DNA of 64,000 bases, from the NCBI RefSeq assembly GCF_046600735.1, contig NZ_JBJMAW010000014.1:1-64000 (forward strand), in the 5' to 3' direction. Source of the stretch: Novilysobacter_A longmucuonensis (GTDB taxonomy: Bacteria > Pseudomonadota > Gammaproteobacteria > Xanthomonadales > Xanthomonadaceae). Positions 53,482 to 63,917 of this stretch are shown here, one piece after another. Position 1 is the first letter of the stretch. Each line of letters begins with the position of its first letter. The translations under genes were made by a program, and so were the position numbers. The notes beneath the pieces were generated by a model that was given only the letters and a program-made list of their open reading frames with translations, ran no database searches and had not been told where the DNA came from.

Positions 53482-54341
53482 TTGCTCCGTTCGCAGGCGC
53501 TTGTTCCTACCTCTGCCCCCCGACCGTATCCCGGTCCACCCCATAGCCACACCCAGCCGTGGACAAGCCTACCGCTGCGCCGGCGGGCAGCGAGCACGGT
53601 GATGATCACCGACAGCAGGATCACCGCAAAGCGCAGGACATTCGCCGCCAGCGGCCCAAGCGCCGTATCGGAAATGGCGAACAGCTCCCAATACATGTTC
53701 ATCAATACGTGGAATGCGGCGGGTACCCAGATGTTGAAATCCCACTCGGCGTACAGCCACGCGAACCAGACCGCACCGAGGGCGGTGATCGCGAAAATCG
53801 CCGCCGCGTCGGCCATACCTTCTCCCTGGTACAGGTGTGCCGCGCCGAAAAATGCCGCCCCCGCCAGAGCAGCCGGCAGGAAACCCCAGCCGGCGAAGCG
53901 GAACAGGAATCCGAACAGGAACGCGCGATACAGAACCTCCTCGCCGATACCGGGCAGAACGGAGCCGCGCATCACTACGTAGAGCGCCTGGTCCGGCGGC
54001 GCAAACGCCGCGATGGCGGCGTAGCCGACCAGCAACACCGATGTGCCCGCCAGGCCGACGGCGAGCCCGGTCAGGATCGAACGGTCCAGGCCCAGCGATG
54101 CCAGCGCGCACCTCGGCCCCAACAGCACTGCACCCAATCCGAGCGGCACGAGCAACTGCGCGCCGTATCCGAGCACCGCCAGTGCAGCGAGCCGCCGGTA
54201 GCCCTCCCAGTCGCCCGCGACGTCGCGGAACAGGTCCAGGTGGAACCGGTCGAGCAGCAGGAACGCACCGATCGTGAGCACGGTGACCAGCCAGCGTGGC
54301 GGACGGCGCAAAGCGGAAGGCAAAGGTGCAGGGCTGTTCAT
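53478..54341 (-). CDS. CPBP-family intramembrane protease
   Basis: A 287-aa protein with about seven membrane helices and the CPBP (Rce1/Abi-like) motifs: GEEVLYR with E134-E135 and R139, FFGAAH with H169, and FHVLMN with H211 and N215. These form the putative metal site. Bacterial members act in peptide maturation or immunity, or are unknown. The gene follows the AraC-type regulator on the same strand. An upstream in-frame start exists but MNSPAPLPSALRR is the better one. Confidence 0.9.
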   Translation of the reverse strand: MNSPAPLPSALRRPPRWLVTVLTIGAFLLLDRFHLDLFRDVAGDWEGYRRLAALAVLGYGAQLLVPLGLGAVLLGPRCALASLGLDRSILTGLAVGLAGTSVLLVGYAAIAAFAPPDQALYVVMRGSVLPGIGEEVLYRAFLFGFLFRFAGWGFLPAALAGAAFFGAAHLYQGEGMADAAAIFAITALGAVWFAWLYAEWDFNIWVPAAFHVLMNMYWELFAISDTALGPLAANVLRFAVILLSVIITVLAARRRSGRLVHGWVWLWGGPGYGRGAEVGTSACERSK

Positions 54342-54400
54342 GCGCAGCACTCTAGTCGGCGCCGGTGCCGGATGCCGCTCAATACCCCGACGATCGTTCC

Positions 54401-55543
54401 TCAAAACCCGGTTCTGAGTCGCTGCTCCGCTTCTGGAGAGCCGTCCGGATCCACCCTCTCGTCACGGGACCGGTCGATCCGGAGCACATCGGCTCGATAC
54501 CCGGTCGGCGCCTGCCCTTCGGCCAGTTTGAAGGCGCGGTTGAACGAGGCGAGCGAGGCGAATCCGGCGTCGAACGCGATCGCCACCATCTTGTCGTTCG
54601 CTCTTGCCGGGTCGGCAAGCGCCGCTCGCGCCTCCTCGACGCGGTGTGCGTTGAGGAAACTGCGGAAGTGGCGGGCCCCGAGCTGCTGATTGACCAGCCG
54701 CCGCACCTCAGCCTCCGGCGCGCCCATCCGCGCCACGAACGCGGCGAAGGTCAGGTCGGGATCACGGTGAATGCGCTCGGCCACCATCAGCTCGTTCAGG
54801 CGGCACAGTAGCCGCGGGTCTGGTGCGCTTCCGGTCTGTCGCGGCGCGGGGGCCGGGACGCCCGCCGGCGCCACGGCGGCCGCGCCCGCGGATCGGAAGG
54901 TCAGAACGCTGGCATCGCCCCGCAGCAGCCAGCCGGTCAACCGTGCGGCGACCAGCAGGATGGCGGCATTCTGCGCGACGGTGAACCACTGCGGCTTCCA
55001 GTCGAAGCCAAGGACAACGTCCACGCCCAGGTCCAGCAACAGGAGCATCGCGACCGCAGCGACGAGATTTGAGCGAGCGCTTCGACGCGCCTCCACCAGG
55101 TCGCCCTCCAGGTCGCGCAGCAGGCGATAGGCGAGGTGGCCGACCATGGCCACGCCCATGCCGACCAGCACCCAGGACAGGCCGGTCCCTGGGAAGCCGG
55201 AATCAAGGATGCCGCGATCGAGGAGCGCGATGATGAACCAGGTGCCGCCGATGCCTAGCGCAAGCGGTCCCGGCCGGAAGTCATCGTCGAAGAGGGCCAG
55301 GCAGAACCACCACAGGAATACCGCGGCGTTCCCACTGAGCAGGCCAGCCAGCGCGGCCGGACCGCCCGAGAGCGTCAAGCCTGCATCGGGCGTATTGCCG
55401 GCAAGGAACCCGCACAGACCCAGCGCGAAGGGGACAAAGAACCAGACGATCCGGTGACGCCATGCGTCGCGGGCGAGAAGCAGCGCGAGCACCAGCAACA
55501 GCGTGGCGGCCGCCACGCGGAGGACTACGTCGAGTTCTTGCAT
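54401..55543 (-). CDS. AraC-family regulator with an N-terminal membrane domain
   Basis: A 380-aa protein whose first ~235 residues form about six or seven hydrophobic helices and whose last ~120 form an AraC-type double HTH (DLTFAAFVARMGAPEAEVRR, VAIAFDAGFASLASFNRAFK, APTGYRA). It is therefore probably a membrane-bound transcription factor. The first helix-turn-helix lacks the usual sequence strength but is recognisable. It lies 59 bp before the CPBP protease gene and may control it. Confidence 0.88.
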   Translation of the reverse strand: MQELDVVLRVAAATLLLVLALLLARDAWRHRIVWFFVPFALGLCGFLAGNTPDAGLTLSGGPAALAGLLSGNAAVFLWWFCLALFDDDFRPGPLALGIGGTWFIIALLDRGILDSGFPGTGLSWVLVGMGVAMVGHLAYRLLRDLEGDLVEARRSARSNLVAAVAMLLLLDLGVDVVLGFDWKPQWFTVAQNAAILLVAARLTGWLLRGDASVLTFRSAGAAAVAPAGVPAPAPRQTGSAPDPRLLCRLNELMVAERIHRDPDLTFAAFVARMGAPEAEVRRLVNQQLGARHFRSFLNAHRVEEARAALADPARANDKMVAIAFDAGFASLASFNRAFKLAEGQAPTGYRADVLRIDRSRDERVDPDGSPEAEQRLRTGF

Positions 55544-55904
55544 GGGCTATTTGCCTTTGGCCTGGGACACTGCGTCCGGCGGCTCGCGTCAACCTATCAC
55601 CGACGATACCAGGGCCCCATGGCGCGATTATCTCCGTGGAGATTCTCCCAGGCACCTGCGTGAGAGGAGAGCGCCCAGCGGTTCACCTTTGCCGTTGCAA
55701 AAAACTGAACGCCGCGACGGTGCGTGTAAATTTCCGGCGCGCCCGTTTGTCGCCTTTGTCAGGACCGGCATATTGATGCACCGGAGCGCACGCGGCCGCC
55801 GCGACGGGCCCCTATGTGGTCGGTGCTCACCTCGGGGCCCTGGAAAACTCGCCCCGATGGTCCTGCCCGGTCCAGTACCCCTCGACACCAACAGGAGACA
55901 CCCC
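55544..55904. other. Non-coding gap between the AraC regulator and the DUF1428 gene
   Basis: The gap separates divergent genes and probably holds both promoters. No convincing gene, repeat or operator was recognised. Open frames here have atypical composition and no ribosome site. Confidence 0.5.
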
Positions 55905-56270
55905 ATGTCCTACATCGATGGTTTCGTCATCGCCGTCCCCACCGCCGACAAGCAGAAGTTCATCGATCACGCCAACACCTTCGACCCGGTGTTCATGGAG
56001 TACGGCGCAACCCGTGTCCTGGAGTGCTGGGGCGACGAGGTCCCGGCCGGCAAGCAGACCGACTTCCAGCGCGCCGTCCAGGCCAGGGACGACGAGACCG
56101 TCGTGTTCTCCTGGGTCGAGTGGCCCGACAAGGCGACCCGCGACGCCGGCTTCAAGAAGATGATGGAAGACCCGCGCATGGACCCGAAGGCCAACCCGAT
56201 GCCGTTCGACGGCGCGCGCATGATCTTCGGCGGCTTCGCGCCGGTGGTGGAACTGGGCTCGACGGCCTGA
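55905..56270 (+). CDS. DUF1428 family protein (YbaA-like)
   Basis: A 121-aa cytoplasmic protein matching DUF1428 (YbaA): MSYIDGFVIAVPTADKQKFI, GATRVLECWGDEVPAGKQTD, SWVEWPDKATRDAGFKKMME and DGARMIFGGFAPVVE. It has a dimeric alpha/beta-barrel-like fold in known structures but no established function. AGGAGAC lies before the ATG. Confidence 0.93.
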   Translation: MSYIDGFVIAVPTADKQKFIDHANTFDPVFMEYGATRVLECWGDEVPAGKQTDFQRAVQARDDETVVFSWVEWPDKATRDAGFKKMMEDPRMDPKANPMPFDGARMIFGGFAPVVELGSTA

Positions 56271-56331
56271 CGTCCGCGGGTCGCGCGTGCCGACGCTGCA
56301 TCGGCACGCGCGAGGGCTGCGACCGGGAACT

Positions 56332-57516
56332 TCAGTCTGCCGGCGGCTGTTGCAGGTATCCCTGCATTTTCTTCAGCTGCCCCGCGAAGTACTCGTGGTT
56401 CGGCAGCTCGTAGCGCGTGGCCAGGGCCAGGCTTTGCTCGGCGGCGTGCGCGGCGTCGGACCACTGTTCCGACGCCGCGTATCCGTCGGCGAGGCTGTCC
56501 CAGGCATTGGCCGACTCAGGGCTGGCGTCAACGTTGCGTCTGAACAAGGCGATCGCGTCGCCGGTTCTACCCTCGCCCAGGGCGACGTAGCCGAGCCGGT
56601 TGATCACATCTTCGGGAACGGCCATCGGCCAATTCATTGCCTCGGAAACCTTGCGGTAGCGTTGCTCGATTGCCGCCAGCCCTTCTCCAAGCTGATCGTT
56701 GTGAACGTGGTAGCCCGCGTAGAGCGAACGCAGCGCATCGATCTGTGCCAGCAACGGCATGCCGCCATGGGTTTCCTCGGGGAATGCCTGGGCGTGCCAG
56801 CGGAACCCATGCGGCGAGTCGTCGCGCAGTGTCGCCACCAGCGCCTCGTAATCCGCCAGCGCCTGACCGGCATCATCCGAGCGCGCGACGTACAGGAAGG
56901 CCGACAACGATCCCGTGGCTCGCAACGCCTGTTGCAATGAGCGCTGCGGCAAACGGTCATCCCAGTTCAAGCTTGGACTCAGCGCGAAGTACGCCTTGAA
57001 CAGGGTGGGCTCGGAGGTCAGCCCATGCAGCGCGAATTGCCCGCCGGCGGAATGCCCGGAGAGGATGCGGAAGCCATCGGTGCGGTAGCTTCGCTCGACC
57101 TCGGGGATCAACTCGCTGGACAGGAAGCGCATGAAGTTGTCGGCACCACCTCCGCCCACCCAATGGCTCGCCCAGTCGGTCTGGGTGAAGTCGCGCACGC
57201 GGTTGGTGCTGGCGACCGCAACGACGATCATCTCGGGAATCTCGCCCTGCGCGGCGAGATAGTCGACCGAGGCAGCGGTATGCGCGTAATGCGACTTGCC
57301 GTCGAGCACGTACAACACCGGATAGTGCCGGCCCTGCGCCCAGGCGTAGCTGTCGGGCAGGAACACCTGGTAGGTGCGATCCTCGTCGAGCACCACCGAA
57401 TGCAGCTGCCGCGATTCGCCGATCACGATCGGCACACCCGTACCGGCAAATCCGTTGACGCAGAACACGAGCAGCAGGCACAGCAGCAAGAACAGCATCA
57501 ATCTGCGGCAGGTCAT
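56332..57516 (-). CDS. Secreted esterase-like alpha/beta hydrolase with a TPR-like tail
   Basis: A 394-aa exported hydrolase of the enterochelin esterase/IroE-like group. The signal segment is LMLFLLLCLLLVFCV. The nucleophile is S156 in LSGHSAGGQFALHG; LPDSYAWAQGRHYPVLYVLD and ETHGGM supply the oxyanion region and likely catalytic histidine. The last ~110 residues are helical repeats (AIALFRRNVDASPESANAWD, WSDAAHAAEQSLALA) resembling TPRs. A GAAGGGAATGCC site precedes the ATG. Confidence 0.88.
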   Translation of the reverse strand: MTCRRLMLFLLLCLLLVFCVNGFAGTGVPIVIGESRQLHSVVLDEDRTYQVFLPDSYAWAQGRHYPVLYVLDGKSHYAHTAASVDYLAAQGEIPEMIVVAVASTNRVRDFTQTDWASHWVGGGGADNFMRFLSSELIPEVERSYRTDGFRILSGHSAGGQFALHGLTSEPTLFKAYFALSPSLNWDDRLPQRSLQQALRATGSLSAFLYVARSDDAGQALADYEALVATLRDDSPHGFRWHAQAFPEETHGGMPLLAQIDALRSLYAGYHVHNDQLGEGLAAIEQRYRKVSEAMNWPMAVPEDVINRLGYVALGEGRTGDAIALFRRNVDASPESANAWDSLADGYAASEQWSDAAHAAEQSLALATRYELPNHEYFAGQLKKMQGYLQQPPAD

Positions 57517-57666
57517 GGCATTCCCTTCTCTTGATGGCGTGAGCTGACATGCGGCCCTACGGCTCGGACTCAAGCCCCGAAACATTCACCCTGCCGCACG
57601 ATAGCGGCAATACGGCGAGCTCGCGCGCCCCGACGGGTCTCGAGTACCGACGGCTTGAACCCCGCC

Positions 57667-58425
57667 CTACGCGTGCCCGCTTGCGCCGGTCAGCATCCAC
57701 AGCGCCATGCCGACCATCATCAGGTTCTCGGTCAGCGACACGAAGCCGAGCGGCACCTTGCTGTTGCCGCCGACGCAGGCGCACTTGATGTCGCGCTTGT
57801 CGATGTAAACCGCCTTGAACACCGACACCGCACCGATGCCGCCGATGAACAGCGCCACAGGCACCGACAGCCAAGTCAGAGCACCGGCCAGCATCAGCAC
57901 GCCGGCCAGCGCTTCGGCGAACGGATAGATGTACGAGTACGGCACCCAGCGCCGCGCCAGCAGGTCGTAGCCAAGGAACATGCTGGAGAACGACTCGATG
58001 TCCTGCAGTTTGAGGATCGCCAGCACGCACATGCTGATCGCGATGAACCACTCGGCCGCGCGCACCGTCAGCACGGTATCGAACACCGCGTAGCTCGCGG
58101 CCGCGGCCATCAGCGCGGTCATCACGAACAGCGCGATGACCGGGCGGTAGGTCGTCGCGTTGGGGTCGCGCACCTTCAGGCCGACATGCCGGCGCAGATC
58201 GTCGTAGCCGCCGATGCGCTGGCCGTCGATGAACACCTGCGGCGTGGTCTTGACGTCGTGCTCGGCCTTGAACGCATCGGTCTGCTCGCGCGTTCTCAGC
58301 CATTGGTCGTCGACCGTGTAGCCCTTGCGGCGAAGCAGATCCACGGCCTTGATGCCGTACGGACAGACGTGCGTGTCCATGACCATGCGATTCACGGTCG
58401 CTTGTTTGCCGGTGATTGCGTTCAT
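57667..58425 (-). CDS. Glutaredoxin-MauE fusion membrane protein
   Basis: A 252-aa fusion. The N-terminal glutaredoxin-like domain (about 12-85) has a single-cysteine active site CPYG (C21), KTTPQVFIDG and IGGYDD. The rest has four or more membrane helices of the MauE/DoxX type with a C215-A-C217 pair (CACVGGNSKVPLG) that may relay electrons. A mer-type promoter with a 20-bp spacer lies upstream, divergent from a MerR-family gene. A role in periplasmic thiol redox or metal/thiol stress is inferred. Confidence 0.87.
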   Translation of the reverse strand: MNAITGKQATVNRMVMDTHVCPYGIKAVDLLRRKGYTVDDQWLRTREQTDAFKAEHDVKTTPQVFIDGQRIGGYDDLRRHVGLKVRDPNATTYRPVIALFVMTALMAAAASYAVFDTVLTVRAAEWFIAISMCVLAILKLQDIESFSSMFLGYDLLARRWVPYSYIYPFAEALAGVLMLAGALTWLSVPVALFIGGIGAVSVFKAVYIDKRDIKCACVGGNSKVPLGFVSLTENLMMVGMALWMLTGASGHA

Positions 58426-58477
58426 TTCATGACTCCATGATTTGTCCGGGAGCGCTTGTCAGAAGCGGGACCGGACC

Positions 58478-58509
58478 TATATACATTCCGTACCAGGGTA
58501 CGGAGTCAA
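58478..58509 (-). promoter_or_regulatory. MerR-type promoter/operator of the glutaredoxin-MauE gene
   Basis: On the minus strand: -35 TTGACT, a 20-bp spacer, -10 TATATA. The spacer contains an 8-bp dyad (TCCGTACC/GGTACGGA, 58487-58494 and 58497-58504). The long spacer and centred dyad are the hallmarks of MerR-activated promoters, and the sequence is close to the mer operator itself. Confidence 0.85.
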
Positions 58510-58511
58510 GC

Positions 58512-58919
58512 ATGATCGGCATGTCGATCTCGGCGCTCGCCAAGCAAGGCGGCGTCGGCGTGGAAACCATCCGCTACTACCAGCGCCGCGGGCTGCTGCA
58601 GGCGCCGCCTCGACCTTCGAGCGGCGAGGCCCGCGCCGGGATGCGCCGCTACGGCGAGGGCGACCTGCGCCGCCTGCGCTTCATCCGCGCCGCGCAGGTC
58701 GCCGGCTTCACCCTCGACGAAATCGGCGAGTTGCTCGATCTCGACGCGACCCGCGACCGCAGCCGCGTGCACGTGCTCGCGACACAGCGAGTCGCCGCGC
58801 TCGACGCGAAGATCGACGATCTGCAGCGCGCCCGCAACGCGCTGTCGCGGCTGGCCGGCCGCTGCGGCGCCCCCGACGCAGGGCCGTGCCCGATCCTCGA
58901 TGCGTTCGACCCACGTTGA
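58512..58919 (+). CDS. MerR-family regulator lacking one mercury-ligand cysteine
   Basis: A 135-aa MerR-type protein: winged HTH (ISALAKQGGVGVETIRYYQR), GEGDLRRLRFIRAAQVAGFT, a dimer helix, and a C-terminal loop with C118 and C126 (RCGAPDAGPCPIL) resembling the metal loop of MerR. The position matching MerR Cys82 is aspartate (DATRDRS), so classic three-cysteine Hg(II) binding is not possible. An ATG three codons downstream is an alternative start. It likely controls the divergent glutaredoxin-MauE gene. Confidence 0.92.
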   Translation: MIGMSISALAKQGGVGVETIRYYQRRGLLQAPPRPSSGEARAGMRRYGEGDLRRLRFIRAAQVAGFTLDEIGELLDLDATRDRSRVHVLATQRVAALDAKIDDLQRARNALSRLAGRCGAPDAGPCPILDAFDPR

Positions 58920-59071
58920 CACCTTCGTAGGTGCGTTGAGCAAAAGCTAACCGCATCGATCGGGAACGTGCTGCCGGTATCGATGCGAGGCTCCGCGAAC
59001 GATGCGACGCGCCTTCGGCTTACCTCGTCCTACGGCGCCTCTCCACATCCGGCCCGCGGAGCCGCCCGAAT

Positions 59072-59896
59072 TCACATGCGCGGCAACCACATCCCCATCG
59101 TCGCCACCGCAATACCGATGGCCATCGCCAAAGTCAGCACCCCCAGCAATGCGGATACCGCGTACTTGTCGGCGCCACCGGGCTTATCCTGCGCGCGCAG
59201 GTAAAGCTCCAGCACGCCCAAAGGCAGCAGGTACTGACCCACCCCGAGGACGATGAGGGCCGGCCCTTCGAAACTCGAAGGATCAAAGCCCACCGGGCCG
59301 CCATTGATCCCGATCCAGAACATCAGACCGACCCGGAAGAACCACACGCCGCTCACCACCAGGAACAGCCGCAGTGCCCAGCGGCGGTGCGTGCGGAAAT
59401 CCCGCGCCAGCGCGTAGCGCACGGCCATCGCGGCGCAGACCAGGATCAGCACGGCATTGAAGCTGATGCTGAGGTGCTGGACGGTGCCGCCGACCGCGCC
59501 GCGGGTCAACACCATGAACAGGCCGGTCACGCTGACCACGACGGCGGTGAGCAGGTAGACGCGTCCATTCCAGCGATGGAAGACCGGCGCTTTGGCGCGA
59601 ACCGCGGGCACCAATTGCAGCGGCCCACCCAGGGTGATGATGGCGGCCAGCAGCACATGCAGGCCGACGACCACGTTGCCCACGGTGGCCCCGGCCACGT
59701 AGCCGTTCGGAAGCACCTGGTTCCAGGCCTCCAGGTTGCCCAGCGCCAACGCACCGCCGTAGAAGGCGATGATGTAGCTGGCGAAAATCACTTGCCCGGC
59801 CACGGCCACCCCGAACCAGAGCCGGGCCGATACCCGCAGCACGGTGTCTGCCGCTGAGTTTCGAGCAAACCCAACCGTCGTTGCCTCGATGGCCAT
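59072..59896 (-). CDS. DUF2306 membrane protein
   Basis: A 274-aa protein with about seven membrane helices matching DUF2306: LHVLLAAIITLGGPLQLVPA, HRWNGRVYLLTAVVVSVTGL and RTHRRWALRLFLVVSGVWFF. Conserved histidines in the H-x-W-N-G and F-R-x-H-R-R segments are family features and could bind a cofactor. Function is unknown. Confidence 0.88.
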   Translation of the reverse strand: MAIEATTVGFARNSAADTVLRVSARLWFGVAVAGQVIFASYIIAFYGGALALGNLEAWNQVLPNGYVAGATVGNVVVGLHVLLAAIITLGGPLQLVPAVRAKAPVFHRWNGRVYLLTAVVVSVTGLFMVLTRGAVGGTVQHLSISFNAVLILVCAAMAVRYALARDFRTHRRWALRLFLVVSGVWFFRVGLMFWIGINGGPVGFDPSSFEGPALIVLGVGQYLLPLGVLELYLRAQDKPGGADKYAVSALLGVLTLAMAIGIAVATMGMWLPRM

Positions 59897-60137
59897 CCCT
59901 GTTCCTATCCTGTAGTGAAAACCGCCGACGCAGCGCCGATCCGTTGCCGGCCGATCATGCCGGGGCCGCGAAGCCGGGCCATGTGCCTAAGGGCGCCATG
60001 ACCTTTGTCTTGTCCACACACGAAGGTGTCGTTCCGGCCCAGGCGCGTCGGTAGATGCACATCCGTGACGGGTGGCGGTCGTCGACGCACTCTTGAAGTC
60101 GGCTGATGCCGCCATTCGATCGGACAGCCTCGAGGCC

Positions 60138-60160
60138 GGCGGGTTAAAAAACCCGCCCTA
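60138..60160 (-). terminator. Hairpin ending the MATE gene
   Basis: On the minus strand GGCGGGTT-TTTT-AACCCGCC follows the MATE TAG stop at once. The GTAG stop edge belongs to the repeat. It probably terminates transcription or stabilises the message. Confidence 0.65.
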
Positions 60161-61615
60161 CACCTTCATCGTCTTCCACCCGCCACGCGCGAACAGCCAC
60201 AGGGTGAACAGCCCCACCGAGGTCTCCGAGACGAACACGCCCCAGAACACGCCCGACGCCTGCCAGTCCAGGTGGACGGCGAGCAGCCACGCCAGCGGGA
60301 TCTGGATCAGCCAGAAGAACACCAGGTTGATCTTGGTCGGCGTCATCGTGTCGCCGGCGCCGTTGAACGCCTGCACCGCGACCATCCACCAGCCGTAGAC
60401 GAAGAACGAGTACGACAGGATCCGCAGCCATTCGGCACCGATCGCGATCACTCCGGGATCGGGACTGAACAATCCGACCAGCCGCGCCGGGATCAGCAAG
60501 AACACCACCGACACGGCGAGCATGTAGGCCATGTTGTACCAGCCGATCCGCCACACCGAGGCCTCGGCGCGGCGCGGCTGCTCGGCGCCGAGGTTCTGGC
60601 CGACCAGCGTCGCTGCCGCATTCGACATGCCCCAGGCCGGCATCATCGTGAACATCATGATGCGGATCGCGATCGTCGCCCCGGCGACCGCCTCGCTGCC
60701 GATGCTCGCGAGGATGCGCATCAGGAAGATCCACGAGGTCATCGCGACGATCATCTGGCCGATGCCGCCGAGCGAGGTGCGCACAATGCCGAGCATCGTC
60801 GCGCCATGCAGCGCGAGCTGCGCGCGCAGCACGCGGATGTGCTGGCCGCCGCGGAACAGGATCCACAGCTGCATCAGCACGCCCACGCCGCGGCCGATGT
60901 TGGTGGCGATGGCCGCACCCTCGATGCCCATCGCCGGGATCGGGCCGATGCCGAAGATCAGCATCGGGTCGAGCACGATGTTCAGTCCATTGGCGACCCA
61001 CAACACGCGCATCGCGGCGGCCGCGTCGCCGGCGCCGCGGAAGATCGCGTTGATCACGAACAGCAGCATGATCACGGCGTTGCCGCCGAGCATCCACTGC
61101 ATGTAGCGGTAGCCGTGCTCCAGCGTCCACGCATCGGCGCCCATCAGCCGCAGCAGGTCCTGCGCGAAAACGATGCCGACGAGCGCGAACGGCGCCGACA
61201 CCAGCACCGCGATCCAGATCGCCTGCACCGCCGTGACCGCGGCCTCCGCGCGCTTGTGCTCGCCGATGCGGCGGGCGACCACCGCTGTCACCGCCATCGC
61301 CAGCCCCATCGCGATTGCATACAGCAGGAACAGGTAGCTCTCGGTCAGCCCGACCGTCGCCACCGCCGATGCCCCGAGCTTGGCGACGAAGAAGATGTCC
61401 ACCACCGCGAACGTCGACTCCAGCACCAGTTCTAGCACCATCGGCACCGCGAGCAGGAACACCGCGCGCCGCAGCGGGATTTGCGTGTAGTCAGCGCCGG
61501 TGCCGCGGATCGCCTCGCGCAGTTCGGACCAGAGCGAAGGCGCCGGTGGGGCGGCCGCTATGGCCGCTGCGGTACCGGCCACGGCTTCGAGGGTGGGATG
61601 CGGTTCGGTGCTCAT
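60158..61615 (-). CDS. MATE-family multidrug efflux transporter
   Basis: A 485-aa transporter with two six-helix halves of the MATE type. The N-half contains RRAVFLLAVPMVLELVLEST and FVAKLGASAVATVGLTES; the C-half has GQNLGAEQPRRAEASVW and VQAFNGAGDTMTPTKINLVF. It likely exports cationic drugs or toxins by Na+ or H+ antiport; substrate unknown. It is monocistronic. Confidence 0.93.
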   Translation of the reverse strand: MSTEPHPTLEAVAGTAAAIAAAPPAPSLWSELREAIRGTGADYTQIPLRRAVFLLAVPMVLELVLESTFAVVDIFFVAKLGASAVATVGLTESYLFLLYAIAMGLAMAVTAVVARRIGEHKRAEAAVTAVQAIWIAVLVSAPFALVGIVFAQDLLRLMGADAWTLEHGYRYMQWMLGGNAVIMLLFVINAIFRGAGDAAAAMRVLWVANGLNIVLDPMLIFGIGPIPAMGIEGAAIATNIGRGVGVLMQLWILFRGGQHIRVLRAQLALHGATMLGIVRTSLGGIGQMIVAMTSWIFLMRILASIGSEAVAGATIAIRIMMFTMMPAWGMSNAAATLVGQNLGAEQPRRAEASVWRIGWYNMAYMLAVSVVFLLIPARLVGLFSPDPGVIAIGAEWLRILSYSFFVYGWWMVAVQAFNGAGDTMTPTKINLVFFWLIQIPLAWLLAVHLDWQASGVFWGVFVSETSVGLFTLWLFARGGWKTMKV

Positions 61616-62162
61616 CTTGGAGGTCCGTCGTTGGCTGGACAGAGGAACGGTAGGACGAGATTCGCGTCATACCGACTCAGGAGTACGACGAACGGGCGAT
61701 ACCGGAATCGACACGATCACGACAGCCGCCGTAGGGCGGCCGTCGTAGCGCGGCGTCGGCAGGGCCGGCCGTGCGCGCCGGGAACCGGAGCCGATCCGGC
61801 AGGCGCGCGGACCGCCTCCGATACCGATCACTCATCACTTTCCGATAGCTCGCCAAACGTACTCTGGCTCCCTGTTTGGACGGTAACTGCAGCACCCACG
61901 TCTGCGCCGGGCATTGTCGAAGTCGGTCCGATCTGCCGACCGAACAGTTCGGCTGGCCGACATCACTGAGCCGATCGACCACGAGCGTGCCCCATGGGAG
62001 CCGACTTACCAGCGCAACGCGATCCTCTCGCCATCAGACGCTGAAGGCGCCCGCCAAAAGTCTGCTCGGCCGGCTGGACGGACGACCGGGACAGCAACAC
62101 GGCTGAATGCGGCAGGTGCCTGTCCGGGCGTTCCCGCGCGGGTCGGTTTGTGCTGCCGGCCG
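61616..62162. other. Non-coding gap between the MATE gene and hutU
   Basis: No convincing gene was found in this 547-bp stretch; open frames have mixed composition, no ribosome site and no recognisable motif. A GCCGCCGTAGGGCGGCCGTC stretch near 61725 can form a hairpin. It lies upstream of the MATE gene and downstream of hutU, so it should carry the MATE promoter. Confidence 0.5.
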
Positions 62163-63827
<1,665 letters not shown>

Positions 63828-63917
63828 GGCAGGCCCTGTTGCAGTGGCGAAGCGGGCGATTATCGCAGGGGTTTGCCGGTGGAGCCTTCCGCAGCGTTTC
63901 GCGCAAGCGCCGGCGTT

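Noticed and set aside
57667..58919. MerR-family gene region considered as a mercury resistance operon
   Set aside because: No merA, merT or merP; the regulator lacks the Cys82 equivalent and the target is a redox membrane protein.
61481..62106. Open frames between the MATE gene and hutU
   Set aside because: Overlapping frames on both strands, no motif, no ribosome site and unusual composition.
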